A stretch of DNA of 64,000 nt from Paraburkholderia acidicola (GCF_002362315.1 NZ_MTZV01000002.1:248001-312000), one strand, 5' to 3'; shown: positions 15,917 to 23,843, counted from the stretch's first letter. Made by a program: numbers and translations. The notes: generated by a model from the letters alone, not told the origin.

Positions 15917-15930
15917 TAAACGTACAGATG
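15917..15930 (+). promoter_or_regulatory. Operator candidate TAAACGTACAGATG, copy 2
   Basis: Identical to 15797-15810. It ends ten bases before the chosen ATG (15940) of the small DNA-binding gene, where a bound protein would block transcription or translation initiation. Confidence 0.5.
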
Positions 15931-15939
15931 GTGACGAAA

Positions 15940-16176
15940 ATGCCAAGAGGAAGACCACAGAAAGCTCCCGCTCGCTCGCTTAACGTGCGCGTGGAGGTAG
16001 TAGACCTAGACAAGCTCGCACTACTTCAGACGATCACGGGTATGCCTACAGCTGAGATAGTCAGGAATGCGCTCAAGACCTATATAAAGAGCAATGAAGG
16101 CAAGCTTAGGGATGCCGGTGAGAAACTCGCAACCGGGCAGTACTGGGATGCGGAAATAACCACGAAAGATAACTAG
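15940..16176 (+). CDS. Small DNA-binding protein, RHH/CopG-like
   Basis: The ATG at 15940 (MPRGRPQKAPARSLNVRVEV) has GGTGA at a suitable distance; an in-frame ATG at 15928 lies inside the repeated operator sequence and lacks a ribosome-binding site. The 78-residue protein starts with an AT-hook-like RGRPQK, followed by a strand and TGMPTAEIVRNALKTYI, a pattern like ribbon-helix-helix repressors. It is the only phage-region gene here on the plus strand beside the integrase and probably controls the integrase end of the element. The two 14-bp repeats around its promoter suggest autoregulation. Confidence 0.6.
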   Translation: MPRGRPQKAPARSLNVRVEVVDLDKLALLQTITGMPTAEIVRNALKTYIKSNEGKLRDAGEKLATGQYWDAEITTKDN

Positions 16177-16231
16177 GCCAGAACAGGCAAACTCGACACC
16201 CATAACCACGCGTCACGAGCGCGACACCTGA

Positions 16232-17230
16232 TTACAATCGCGCCGCGATATCTTCCGCCGTCTCACGGTAATAGACACGCGAAAGCATTTCTAAATCCTT
16301 ATGCCCGCTAATCTTGGATAGGGTCAGCACGTCGACCTTGCGAGCAAGCCGGGTAAGAGCCTCCGCGCGTGAGTCTCGGAACTGCAATCCCTTTATCCTC
16401 AACCGTTTCTTGGCCTTTATGAAAAGCGCGGCTAGGGAGTCTGAATCTACGGTGAAGCACTTATCCGCGTTCGCTACCGGAGCTAGCAGCCGCACTGCGT
16501 GCCGGGTAAGCGGAATAGGCCTAGGTTTCATCGTGAGGTACTGCGTCTTATGTGCGACGCGGGCGACTCGTGTTTGTATGTCTAAGGTGCCCTTACCTAG
16601 CTGTAGTATCTCCCCCGCGCGCATTGCCGTACGCAGCGCCACGAGGAACGCTAAGGCAACCTCCTGACTCTTGGTAACCGGAGCTTGTCCGGTGACGTAT
16701 CCAAGGACACGCACAATCGGGCGTACCTCTTTCCACGGGTCCACGCGGCGATCACGCGGCGGCCCCTCCAAGGGGATTTTTAGACCGTCGAACGGGTGAT
16801 GATTGATCCAGTGCCATTCTTTCCGAGCAGTTATAAAGGCGTTCCGAATCAGATTTATATCGCGAACAACTGAGGCCGGTGCAACCTTCTTTAACCTAGC
16901 GTCTCGCCACTCGACCAACTGTGGGGTTTTGAATTCCGACAGAGACATGGAAGCAAGGTTCGGGAAGTCGCGGATAAACGCCGCAAATCGCAGCGCCTCC
17001 TGTTGCTCTCCCTGCTTCGTACTCGACACGTCGCGCACGTAGCGCTTGAACAAGTCGGCTACTGTGTGCCGTTCCGCCTCCGGCTTGTCTTTATCACGGA
17101 GCATTTCCGCCTCCATGTGAGCGCGCCATTCGGTAGCGTCACGTTTGGTAGCGAAAGTCTTTGTCTTGCGTTTGCCCGCCACAGTGACGAACACACGATA
17201 GCCGTTTTTGTACTTGATAATCGATGCCAT
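16232..17230 (-). CDS. int: Tyrosine recombinase (phage integrase)
   Basis: Protein of 332 residues. Residues 1-55 are an AP2-like arm-binding domain (YKNGYRVFVTVAGKRKTKTF), followed by a SAM-like core-binding domain. The catalytic domain begins near 175: first Arg in LRTAMRAGEIL, a Lys region, RDSRAEAL in place of the usual HxLR box (the His is not obvious), then SGHKDLEMLSRVYY with the His and the Tyr nucleophile. The gene ends in ETAEDIAARL, normal for P4/phage integrases. It points away from the tRNA-Leu 3' end 174 bases away, the classic arrangement for a tRNA-integrated element. The missing canonical second-box His is worth noting but has precedents. Confidence 0.9.
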   Translation of the reverse strand: MASIIKYKNGYRVFVTVAGKRKTKTFATKRDATEWRAHMEAEMLRDKDKPEAERHTVADLFKRYVRDVSSTKQGEQQEALRFAAFIRDFPNLASMSLSEFKTPQLVEWRDARLKKVAPASVVRDINLIRNAFITARKEWHWINHHPFDGLKIPLEGPPRDRRVDPWKEVRPIVRVLGYVTGQAPVTKSQEVALAFLVALRTAMRAGEILQLGKGTLDIQTRVARVAHKTQYLTMKPRPIPLTRHAVRLLAPVANADKCFTVDSDSLAALFIKAKKRLRIKGLQFRDSRAEALTRLARKVDVLTLSKISGHKDLEMLSRVYYRETAEDIAARL

Positions 17231-17403
17231 GTGCAGACCCGTGTGCAGCTAATGTGCAAACCAGTCTACCAGCGTTACGCACGGGGCGGTAAAAATCGGA
17301 TTCCAAGCAAAGTCAATCTGAATACAGCCTATTGATTTTATTCAATAATTTCAATTCATTGAAAACTATTGACAAATTTATAAAGGAGGAGCAGCGGATT
17401 CGA
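17231..17403. promoter_or_regulatory. Attachment-site arm region between integrase and tRNA
   Basis: This AT-rich stretch lies between the integrase start and the tRNA-Leu 3' end. It contains a nested palindrome at 17342-17372: inner TTTCAAT-TC-ATTGAAA (17349-17364) inside TCAATA...TATTGA. It must hold the integrase promoter and probably recombinase arm-binding sites. No gene is present. Confidence 0.55.
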
Positions 17404-17453
17404 TGGTGCCGGGGACCGGACTCGAACCGGCAAGCCGTTAAGCGGCGGATTTT
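17404..17453 (-). other. Likely attachment core: 3' exon of tRNA-Leu
   Basis: The element stops exactly at the CCA end (17404-17406) of tRNA-Leu. By analogy with other tRNA-integrated elements the crossover lies within the 3' half of the tRNA, here at most the 50-nt 3' exon. The partner copy that would mark the far end is not in the window, so the core length cannot be read directly. Confidence 0.6.
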
Positions 17454-17738
17454 CGTCACACCACGTCTTTCGACGCCAGCCTTGCACAACAAAAAACAAG
17501 ACCGTTCGTGCGCTGGACTATGCCTTCGCCATCGCGCGCATCGGGCCGAGCCCGTCACGCAACCTTAGGCGCCCCCCGTCTAGTCTCTACACCTTCCACA
17601 CCACACGTCGCGATCAAAGTCACAAACGCAGGCAGGCTTGGCTCGGCGTTGCCTCGGCAGCGCTCATCGCGCTCCAGGGGTTTCACCGAATTTGAGGGGT
17701 TCTACACCGGCCGTTTCCGGCCGGGCACTCAATGCTTT
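17454..17738 (-). ncRNA. Group I (IC3-like) self-splicing intron, 285 nt
   Basis: The 5' exon ends in U and the intron ends in G (GUGACG, then AAAA of the exon), as group I splicing needs. Core elements in order: P, AAAUUCGGUGAAACC; Q, AACGCCGAGCCAAGCC; R, GUGUAGAGACUAGACGG; S, AUAGUCCA. They line up with those of the Anabaena tRNA-Leu intron as I recall it. P7 pairs GACUA (R) with UAGUC (S), where Anabaena has GACUC with GAGUC: a compensatory change that preserves pairing. P2 (GGCCG-GAAA-CGGCC) and a P9 hairpin with a GAAA loop (GCGUC-GAAA-GACGU) are visible. There is no homing-endonuclease frame. Confidence 0.9.
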
Positions 17739-17786
17739 AAGTCCGCTATGTTTACCAATTTCATCACCCCGGCAAGGGCGGACGCG

Positions 17787-17815
17787 ATTCTACCATCGCG
17801 CCGCAGGCACTCCAA
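17787..17815 (-). promoter_or_regulatory. tRNA-Leu promoter
   Basis: On the minus strand TTGGAG (17815-17810), a 17-base spacer and TAGAAT (17792-17787) form a good sigma-70 promoter. The -10 element ends 13 bases before the tRNA 5' end at 17773. Confidence 0.65.
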
Positions 17816-17892
17816 AATCTCCGCCTCCCTCCCCCCGATCGCCCGGCGCACGTCATCGCGTAGTCATAAAGCATATCGATAATCCGCTCGAC

Positions 17893-17904
17893 GAAAACGT
17901 TTAC
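17893..17904. promoter_or_regulatory. LacI-family operator candidate
   Basis: GAAAACGTTTAC is a dyad with a central CG, the typical shape of LacI/PurR-family operators. It lies 15 bases before the start codon of the LacI-type gene, so it may serve autorepression. Confidence 0.45.
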
Positions 17905-17919
17905 AACAGGCCGATTTCG

Positions 17920-18942
17920 ATGATTCCGACCATCAAGGACGTAGCCGCCCACGCGGGGTTTTCGATCGCGACGGTCTCGCGCGTGATCAACGCACCGCAC
18001 ACGGTGAACCCGCTCACGCTCGAGAAAATCCGCCGGTCGATCGACACGCTGAACTTCCGTCCGAGCCCGCTCGGCCGGCAACTGCGCGGGGAGCGCACAC
18101 GGTTGATCGGTGTCGTGCTGCCGACGCTCGCCAACCCCGTGTTCGCCGAATGTCTGCAGGGCATCGACGATCTCGCCGCCGCACATGGCTATCGGTTGAT
18201 GCTGATGACCACGCAGTACGACGCGGACCGCGAGCGCCACGCGATCGAAACGCTGCGCGCGCAACGCGTCGAAGGGCTGATCCTGACCGTTGCCGATGCC
18301 GACACGCATCCGCTGCTCGACGAACTCGACCGCGATGGCCTGCTCTACGTGCTGATGCACAACGATACAGTGCGCCGTCCGGCGGTATCGGTCGATAACC
18401 GGCTCGCTGCATTCGACGGTGTCCGCATGTTGATCGCGCACGGTCATCGACGGATCCTGATGCTCGCCGGCACGCTTGCGGCCTCGGATCGCGCGCGGTT
18501 ACGTCATCTCGGTTACGCAGAGGCGATGCAGCAAGCCGGTCTCGCCGCCGCGCCCGCGCTCGAAATCGACTTCAATGCCAATGAACTCGCACCCGCCGTG
18601 CTCGCGCACCTGACCACTGGCCCGAACCGCCCCACCGCGCTGTTCTGTAGCAACGATCTGCTCGCTATGGTCGTGATGCGCGGTCTGCACCGCGCACGCC
18701 TGCAAGTCCCCAACGACATGTCGATACTCGGCTTCGACGGTCTCGCGATGGGCGAGCTGTTGTCGCCGCCGCTCGCGAGCATCAGCGCGCCGAACCGCGA
18801 GATTGGCAGCGCGGCGTGGCGTCGGTTGATCGCGCGCATCGATCGCAGCGCACCCGATACTTCACTCGCGCTCACGCTGCCACACACACTGCGCACAGGC
18901 GCAACGATCGCCGCAATTTCGAATACCAGCACCACCGCCTGA
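17920..18942 (+). CDS. LacI-family transcriptional regulator
   Basis: 340 residues from the ATG at 17920; the frame is open further upstream into the tRNA, but MIPTIKDVAAHAGFSIATVS is the standard family start. The helix-turn-helix and hinge occupy residues 1-60 (ATVSRVINAPHTVNPLT), followed by a periplasmic-binding-protein-like sensor (LIGVVLPTLANPVFAE; LILTVADAD; LFCSNDLLAMVVMRGL). The gene is followed in the same direction by an ABC importer and a phosphodiesterase, which it probably controls in response to the imported compound or its breakdown product. A LacI-type operator lies just before its start codon. Confidence 0.9.
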   Translation: MIPTIKDVAAHAGFSIATVSRVINAPHTVNPLTLEKIRRSIDTLNFRPSPLGRQLRGERTRLIGVVLPTLANPVFAECLQGIDDLAAAHGYRLMLMTTQYDADRERHAIETLRAQRVEGLILTVADADTHPLLDELDRDGLLYVLMHNDTVRRPAVSVDNRLAAFDGVRMLIAHGHRRILMLAGTLAASDRARLRHLGYAEAMQQAGLAAAPALEIDFNANELAPAVLAHLTTGPNRPTALFCSNDLLAMVVMRGLHRARLQVPNDMSILGFDGLAMGELLSPPLASISAPNREIGSAAWRRLIARIDRSAPDTSLALTLPHTLRTGATIAAISNTSTTA

Positions 18943-18979
18943 CTCCCTACGTTCCGCTCTGACCATAAGGAGACCTCCT

Positions 18980-20104
18980 GTGACCCGCCGTTCCCATTTC
19001 AACTCCGCCCCACTGCTGCGTCTCGCACGCACGGTGTTATCCGCATCTGCGGCAGGCATCGCGCGGCTCGCCGCTGCGGTCCGTGTCGCACCCGTCGCGA
19101 CCTCGCTTGCCGTGCTCAGCACCACCCTGCTCGCCAGCGTCGCGGCCCCGCAGTTCGCCTATGCCGACGAAACCGCGATCTGCTACAACTGTCCGCCGGA
19201 ATGGGCCGACTGGGCGAGCCAGATCAAGGCGATCCAGCAAAAGACCGGTATCCGCGTGCCGTTTGACAACAAGAACTCGGGGCAGTCGATTGCGCAACTG
19301 ATGGCGGAGCAGAAAAGCCCCGTAGCCGATGTCGTCTATCTGGGTGTGTCGTCGGCATTCCAGGCAAAAGATAAAGGCGTGATCCAGCCGTACAAGCCCG
19401 CGCACTGGAACGACATTCCCGCCAACCTGAAGGACCCGCAAGGCTACTGGTTTGCGATCCACTCGGGCACGCTCGGTTTCTTCGTCAACAAGGATGCACT
19501 CGAAGGCAAGCCGGTGCCGCGTTCGTGGGCCGATCTGCTGAAGCCCGAATACAAAGGCATGATCGGTTACCTCGATCCGTCGAGTGCGTTTGTCGGTTAT
19601 GCAGGGGCGGTCGCGGTCAACGAAGCGCTCGGTGGTAGCTTCGACAATTTCAAACCGGCACTCGACTGGTTCAGCAAGCTCAAGGCCAACGCACCGATCG
19701 TGCCGAAGCAGACCGCTTACGCACGCGTGCTGTCCGGTGAGATTCCAATCCTGCTCGACTATGACTTCGATGCGTATCGCGCGAAATACAAGGACCAGGC
19801 GAACGTCGAGTTCGTGATCCCGAAGGAAGGCACGATCTCGGTGCCGTACGTGATGAGCCTCGTCAAGGGCGCGCCGCATGAAGCGAACGGCAAGAAGGTG
19901 CTCGATTTTGTACTGTCCGACGAAGGCCAGACGCTGTGGGCTAACGCCTGGCTGCGTCCGGTTCGCGCAAGTGCGATGAGCGCCGATGCTGCGTCGAAAT
20001 TTCTCCCGGCCAGCGACTATGCACGCGCGCACACCGTCGATTTCGCAAAGATGGCTGGCAAGCAGCAAAGCTTCGGCGAGCAGTATCTGCAGTTGATGCA
20101 TTGA
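18980..20104 (+). CDS. ABC transporter periplasmic substrate-binding protein
   Basis: GTG start with AAGGAG nine bases upstream; 374 residues. A long N-terminal export signal ends near residue 53 (SVAAPQFAYA, then DETAICYNCPPEWADW). The mature part is a type-2 solute-binding fold of the iron/polyamine/phosphonate group (VADVVYLGVSSAFQAKDKG; GTLGFFVNKDALEG; SGEIPILLDYDFDAY). It delivers substrate to the two permeases downstream, the first of which overlaps its stop codon. The substrate is not readable from sequence. A GpdQ-like phosphodiesterase at the end of the operon suggests a phosphodiester or phosphonate compound. Confidence 0.85.
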   Translation: MTRRSHFNSAPLLRLARTVLSASAAGIARLAAAVRVAPVATSLAVLSTTLLASVAAPQFAYADETAICYNCPPEWADWASQIKAIQQKTGIRVPFDNKNSGQSIAQLMAEQKSPVADVVYLGVSSAFQAKDKGVIQPYKPAHWNDIPANLKDPQGYWFAIHSGTLGFFVNKDALEGKPVPRSWADLLKPEYKGMIGYLDPSSAFVGYAGAVAVNEALGGSFDNFKPALDWFSKLKANAPIVPKQTAYARVLSGEIPILLDYDFDAYRAKYKDQANVEFVIPKEGTISVPYVMSLVKGAPHEANGKKVLDFVLSDEGQTLWANAWLRPVRASAMSADAASKFLPASDYARAHTVDFAKMAGKQQSFGEQYLQLMH

Positions 20105-20925
20105 ACGACGTCACGTTCCCGCTGCGCTGGCGCATCGCGTTGCTCGCGCCAGCGCTCGCCGTGTTCTGCGCGTTCTGGCTGCTACCGATGGGCACGCTCG
20201 TTCAGGTCAGCGCCGACGGTCACGCGTTCGCGACGTATCGCGCGTTGCTGACCAACTCGCGCTACATGGAAAGTCTGGGTGCGACGATGTTGCTGTCAGC
20301 GGCAGTTACCGCGGCCACGCTCGTGCTGTCGGTCATTTCCGGGTTGCTCCTCGCGCGGCGCGAGTTTCCCGGCAAGCGCATGTTGCTTGCGCTGCTGACT
20401 TTTCCGCTCGCGTTTCCGGGTGTCGTCGTCGGGTTCATGGTGATCATGCTCGCCGGCCGCCAGGGGTTGATCGGTGCGTTGTCGCTGAAGCTGACCGGTG
20501 ACCGCTGGGTGTTCGCGTATTCGATGGCGGGGCTCTTCGTCGGGTATCTGTACTTTTCGATTCCACGTGTGATCGTCACGGTGATGGCCTCGGCGACGAA
20601 ACTCGATGCGTCGCTTGAAGAAGCCGCGCGGTCGCTCGGTGCGTCGCCGTGGCAGATCATGCGCGACATCGTGCTGCCTGCGTTGTCGCCTGGGTTGATC
20701 GCGGCGGGCGCCGTGTGCTTCGCAACGTCGATGGGTGCATTCGGCACGGCATTCACACTCGCCACCGATATCTCCGTCCTGCCGATGACCATCTACACCG
20801 AGTTCACGCTGAACGCGAACATGGTGACGGCCGCCGGTCTGTCGATCGTGCTCGGCATCGTGACCTGGCTCGTACTGGCGCTCGCGCGCAACGCGACTGG
20901 TTCCGCAGTTGCCGCTACTGCCTGA
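20101..20925 (+). CDS. ABC transporter permease (first)
   Basis: TTG start overlapping the stop of the binding-protein gene; 274 residues. About six membrane helices, and a cytoplasmic EAA loop (EEAARSLGASPWQIMRDIVLPALSPG, residues about 175-200) that contacts the ATPase. Typical of MalF/PotB-like permeases of the spermidine/iron class. It forms a heterodimer with the next permease. There is no internal stop or frame break. Confidence 0.85.
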   Translation: MNDVTFPLRWRIALLAPALAVFCAFWLLPMGTLVQVSADGHAFATYRALLTNSRYMESLGATMLLSAAVTAATLVLSVISGLLLARREFPGKRMLLALLTFPLAFPGVVVGFMVIMLAGRQGLIGALSLKLTGDRWVFAYSMAGLFVGYLYFSIPRVIVTVMASATKLDASLEEAARSLGASPWQIMRDIVLPALSPGLIAAGAVCFATSMGAFGTAFTLATDISVLPMTIYTEFTLNANMVTAAGLSIVLGIVTWLVLALARNATGSAVAATA

Positions 20926-20970
20926 ACCACGCCCCTCTCGATTCTGATCCGCTTATCCGCATGAATTCGC

Positions 20971-21900
20971 ATGAACCCGCTCACCGACACCGCCCCGCCC
21001 AACACCGCCCAACGGCAACCGCGACCGCTTCCGCGCCTGTCGTCGCGTGCACTGCTCGCCACCGGACAATGGTTCATTACGCTGCTGCTGTGCGCGTTCC
21101 TGATCGTGCCGGTCGTGATGTCGATCGTCGCTGGGCTCACCGTCAACTACTTCAAGGGCGTATCGAGTGGCCTGACGCTGCGCTGGCTCGCCGAGGTATG
21201 GGCGCAGTACAACGGCTCGGTGTTGCTGTCGCTGGAAGTCGCGGCGCTGACACTCGCGGTCACGTTGATCACCGGCGTGCCGGCGGGATACGCGCTCGCG
21301 CGCAGCAAAACGCGCGCGGCGCGTTTCATCGAGGAACTTCTCGTGCTGCCGATCGCACTGCCCGGCCTCGCCTCCGCTCTCGCGCTGCTCGTCGTGTATG
21401 GCGGCTTCACCGCGTTCCGGATGAGCGTGCTGTTCATCGTCGTTGGGCACGTCGTGTTCACGCTGCCGTTCATGGTGCGCGCAGTCGCCGCAATCTGTGC
21501 AAGCGCCGATCTGCGTACGCTCGAAGAAGGCGCCGCGAGCCTCGGCGCAACCTTCGTGCAGCGTTTCATCACCATCGTGCTGCCCAATGCGCGGCCTGGC
21601 ATCGTCGCGGGTGCGCTTGCGGTCCTTACGCTGTCGATCGGCGAATTCAACCTCACGTGGATGCTGCACACACCCGACACGAAAACGCTGCCGGTCGGGC
21701 TGGCCGATACGTACGCCTCGCTGCGCATCGAGATCGGCAGCGCGTACACGATCCTGTTCTTCATCATGACGATGCCGCTGCTCGTCGCCATGCAATGGTT
21801 CGGTGTCGACGCCACCGGCCAGCGCAACACGACAAAGTCGCGCCGCGCCCGCGTTGCCAATCTGCCGAATCCCTCTTCGCTTTCCGACGAATCGCCATGA
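20971..21900 (+). CDS. ABC transporter permease (second)
   Basis: 309 residues from the ATG at 20971, 45 bases after the first permease. It has about six membrane helices after a proline-rich N-terminus, and an EAA loop (LEEGAASLGATFVQRFITIVLPNARPG, about 190-215). Its stop overlaps the ATG of the ATPase gene (ATGA). Partner of the permease at 20101, of the PotC type. Confidence 0.85.
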   Translation: MNPLTDTAPPNTAQRQPRPLPRLSSRALLATGQWFITLLLCAFLIVPVVMSIVAGLTVNYFKGVSSGLTLRWLAEVWAQYNGSVLLSLEVAALTLAVTLITGVPAGYALARSKTRAARFIEELLVLPIALPGLASALALLVVYGGFTAFRMSVLFIVVGHVVFTLPFMVRAVAAICASADLRTLEEGAASLGATFVQRFITIVLPNARPGIVAGALAVLTLSIGEFNLTWMLHTPDTKTLPVGLADTYASLRIEIGSAYTILFFIMTMPLLVAMQWFGVDATGQRNTTKSRRARVANLPNPSSLSDESP

Positions 21901-22955
21901 AACTCGCCTCCGTTCCGGTCACGCTCACGCAATGCGCGAAAACGTTCCGCGGTACCCGCGTGCTCGAGCCGCTCGACCTGCATATCGCCGCCGGCGAAAC
22001 GCTGGTGCTGCTCGGACCATCCGGTTGCGGCAAGACCACGACACTGCGGATGATCGCCGGGCTCGAAACGCCTGACGCTGGTGGCCGTGTTGCCTTCGGC
22101 GACGAAGACGTGACCGCCCTGCCGATCGAACGTCGCGAAGTCGGCATGGTGTTTCAGAGCTACGCGCTGTTTCCGAATCTGACGGTGCGCGGAAATATCG
22201 GCTACGGTCTGCGAATCAAGCGCGTGGAGAAGACTGCAGCACGTAGCCGCGTAGATGAATTGCTCGCGATGATGCGGCTCACCGCGCACGCCGATAAACC
22301 GATCGATCAACTTTCCGGCGGCCAGCGCCAGCGTGTGGCCCTGGCTCGTGCGCTTGCATTGCAACCCCGCGTACTGCTGCTCGACGAACCGCTAACAGCC
22401 CTCGATGCGCGTCTGCGCGACACGTTACGCAGCGAAATGAACACACTGCTGCGTGGCCTCGGCATCACGACGGTATACGTCACACACGATCAAGCCGAAG
22501 CAATGGAACTCGGCGACCGCATCGTCGTGATGAGCGCTGGCCGTATCGAACAGATCGGCACACCGCGCGACATCTACTACCGGCCCGCGAACCGTACGGT
22601 TGCGCAGTTCATTGGCACGATCAATCGCCTCGCGGGCGAAACGCGCGGCGGACAACTGACCACTACCGGCGGCGCTGTGCCACTACCCGCCGCACATGCA
22701 CAGACACACGCAGACACATCAGCACCACGCGAACTCTTCTTCCGCCCCGAAGACGCCTACCTCGCCGACCCCGCACAAGCCCATCTGCGCGGCACCATAG
22801 AGACCGCCGCGTTTCTCGGCGAACGCACCCGCCTGACGATCGCGGGCGCTGCCCCCGACGCACTCGTCATCGATGTCGCCGGTCGCGTCGAACTGGCGCG
22901 CGGCACGCCGGTCGGCATCTCGATCGCGCAGGACGGGCTGATTGCGCTATCGTGA
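21897..22955 (+). CDS. ABC transporter ATP-binding protein
   Basis: 352 residues from the ATG at 21897, which overlaps the preceding stop. Walker A is GPSGCGKTTTLRMIAG (about 39-54), the Q loop VFQSYALF, the signature LSGGQRQRVALARALA, Walker B VLLLDEPLTALDA, and the H loop TVYVTHDQAEAMELGD. The C-terminal 110 residues form the TOBE/OB regulatory domain found in MalK/PotA-type ATPases. It powers the importer encoded by the three genes before it. Confidence 0.9.
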   Translation: MKLASVPVTLTQCAKTFRGTRVLEPLDLHIAAGETLVLLGPSGCGKTTTLRMIAGLETPDAGGRVAFGDEDVTALPIERREVGMVFQSYALFPNLTVRGNIGYGLRIKRVEKTAARSRVDELLAMMRLTAHADKPIDQLSGGQRQRVALARALALQPRVLLLDEPLTALDARLRDTLRSEMNTLLRGLGITTVYVTHDQAEAMELGDRIVVMSAGRIEQIGTPRDIYYRPANRTVAQFIGTINRLAGETRGGQLTTTGGAVPLPAAHAQTHADTSAPRELFFRPEDAYLADPAQAHLRGTIETAAFLGERTRLTIAGAAPDALVIDVAGRVELARGTPVGISIAQDGLIALS

Positions 22956-23015
22956 CAGGCACGGCGCGCTCATCGCAGACACGCGCACTCACGCATTCAT
23001 GCTCAAGGAATCCTC

Positions 23016-23843
23016 ATGCTGCTAGCCCAGATCAGCGATCTGCACATCAAACGCCCCGGCGCGCTCGCGTACCGGCGCGTCGACACCGCGGCGCACCTCG
23101 TGCGTTGCATCGCGAAACTGAATGCGCTCGACCCGCGCCCCGACGCCATTGTCATGACCGGCGATCTGGTCGACCAGGGCACCGTGGATCAGTACGTGCA
23201 TCTGAAAACCCTGCTCGCCACGCTCGACATTCCGTACTACCTGCTGGTCGGCAATCACGATGCACGCGGCCCGTTGCGCGAAGTCTTCAGCGAGCGCCCA
23301 GAACTGTCGACAGGCGGCGAATTCGTGCAATACGCCGTCGACATCGGTCCGTTACGGCTCATCGCACTCGATTCGCTGGTGCCCGGCCAGAGCGGCGGCA
23401 CGCTGTGCGATACGCGCCTCACATGGCTCGCGTCGCAACTCGATGACGCGCGTGGCAAACCCGTCGTCGTCGCGTTGCATCACCCGCCATTCGACGCGGG
23501 CATCGGCCACATGGATGCCATCCGGCTCGATGCGCCGTCGTCCCAGCGACTCGCGGCCCTCATCGCACAACATCCGAATGTCGAGCGCGTGCTGTGCGGC
23601 CACGTGCACCGGCCGATGTTCGCGCGCTTCGGCGGTACGATCGCGTCGGCAATTCCCTCGCCCGCGCACCAGGTCGCGCTCGATCTGCGTGACAACGCAC
23701 CATCAGCGTTCACGATGGAGCCGCCCGCATTCGCGCTGCACCGCTACGATGCAGCGACCGGTATCGTCACGCACCATGCCTACGTCGAAGAAGCAGAGGG
23801 CCCCTACCCGTTCTACGAGCCCGCGGGCGCACTGATCGATTGA
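23016..23843 (+). CDS. GpdQ-like metallophosphodiesterase
   Basis: 275 residues. Metal-binding motifs of calcineurin-type phosphodiesterases are complete: AQISDLHI (D8, H10), MTGDLVDQG (GD), VGNHDAR (NHD), ALHHPPFD (H) and CGHVHRPM (GHxH). The pattern around these matches Enterobacter GpdQ and CpdA-type enzymes, which cut glycerophosphodiesters or cyclic nucleotides. There is no signal peptide, so it acts in the cytoplasm on imported substrate. It follows the ABC operon by 60 bases in the same direction, which suggests a combined uptake and hydrolysis route for a phosphodiester. The actual substrate is inferred. Confidence 0.85.
   Translation: MLLAQISDLHIKRPGALAYRRVDTAAHLVRCIAKLNALDPRPDAIVMTGDLVDQGTVDQYVHLKTLLATLDIPYYLLVGNHDARGPLREVFSERPELSTGGEFVQYAVDIGPLRLIALDSLVPGQSGGTLCDTRLTWLASQLDDARGKPVVVALHHPPFDAGIGHMDAIRLDAPSSQRLAALIAQHPNVERVLCGHVHRPMFARFGGTIASAIPSPAHQVALDLRDNAPSAFTMEPPAFALHRYDAATGIVTHHAYVEEAEGPYPFYEPAGALID

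Larger units (their letters stand above)
17404..17773 (-). tRNA. tRNA-Leu (anticodon UAA) interrupted by a group I intron
   Basis: On the minus strand the 5' exon runs 17773-17739 (GCCGGGGTGATGAAATTGG... ending GCGGACTT) and the 3' exon 17453-17404 (AAAATCCGCCGC... ending CCCCGGCACCA). Joined, they give a complete class II tRNA of 85 nt with encoded CCA, acceptor GCCGGGG/CCCCGGC, anticodon arm GCGGA-CTTAAAA-TCCGC with UAA at 34-36, a longer variable region and T loop TTCGAGT. The intron sits between U34 and A35, the site used by cyanobacterial and plastid tRNA-Leu(UAA) introns. UAA-reading tRNA-Leu is normally essential, so splicing must work unless another copy exists. Confidence 0.9.

Noticed and set aside
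17404..17773. tRNA-Leu split by insertion of the mobile element
   Set aside because: The 285-nt insert is not the element: it has ordered group I core motifs, exact splice-site bases and its own P7 pairing, and the element lies on the other side of the CCA end.
20649..21896. Long N-terminal extension of the ABC ATPase frame
   Set aside because: It runs across both permease genes in another frame and is arginine-rich without domain structure; the ATG at 21897 with the ATGA overlap is the real start.
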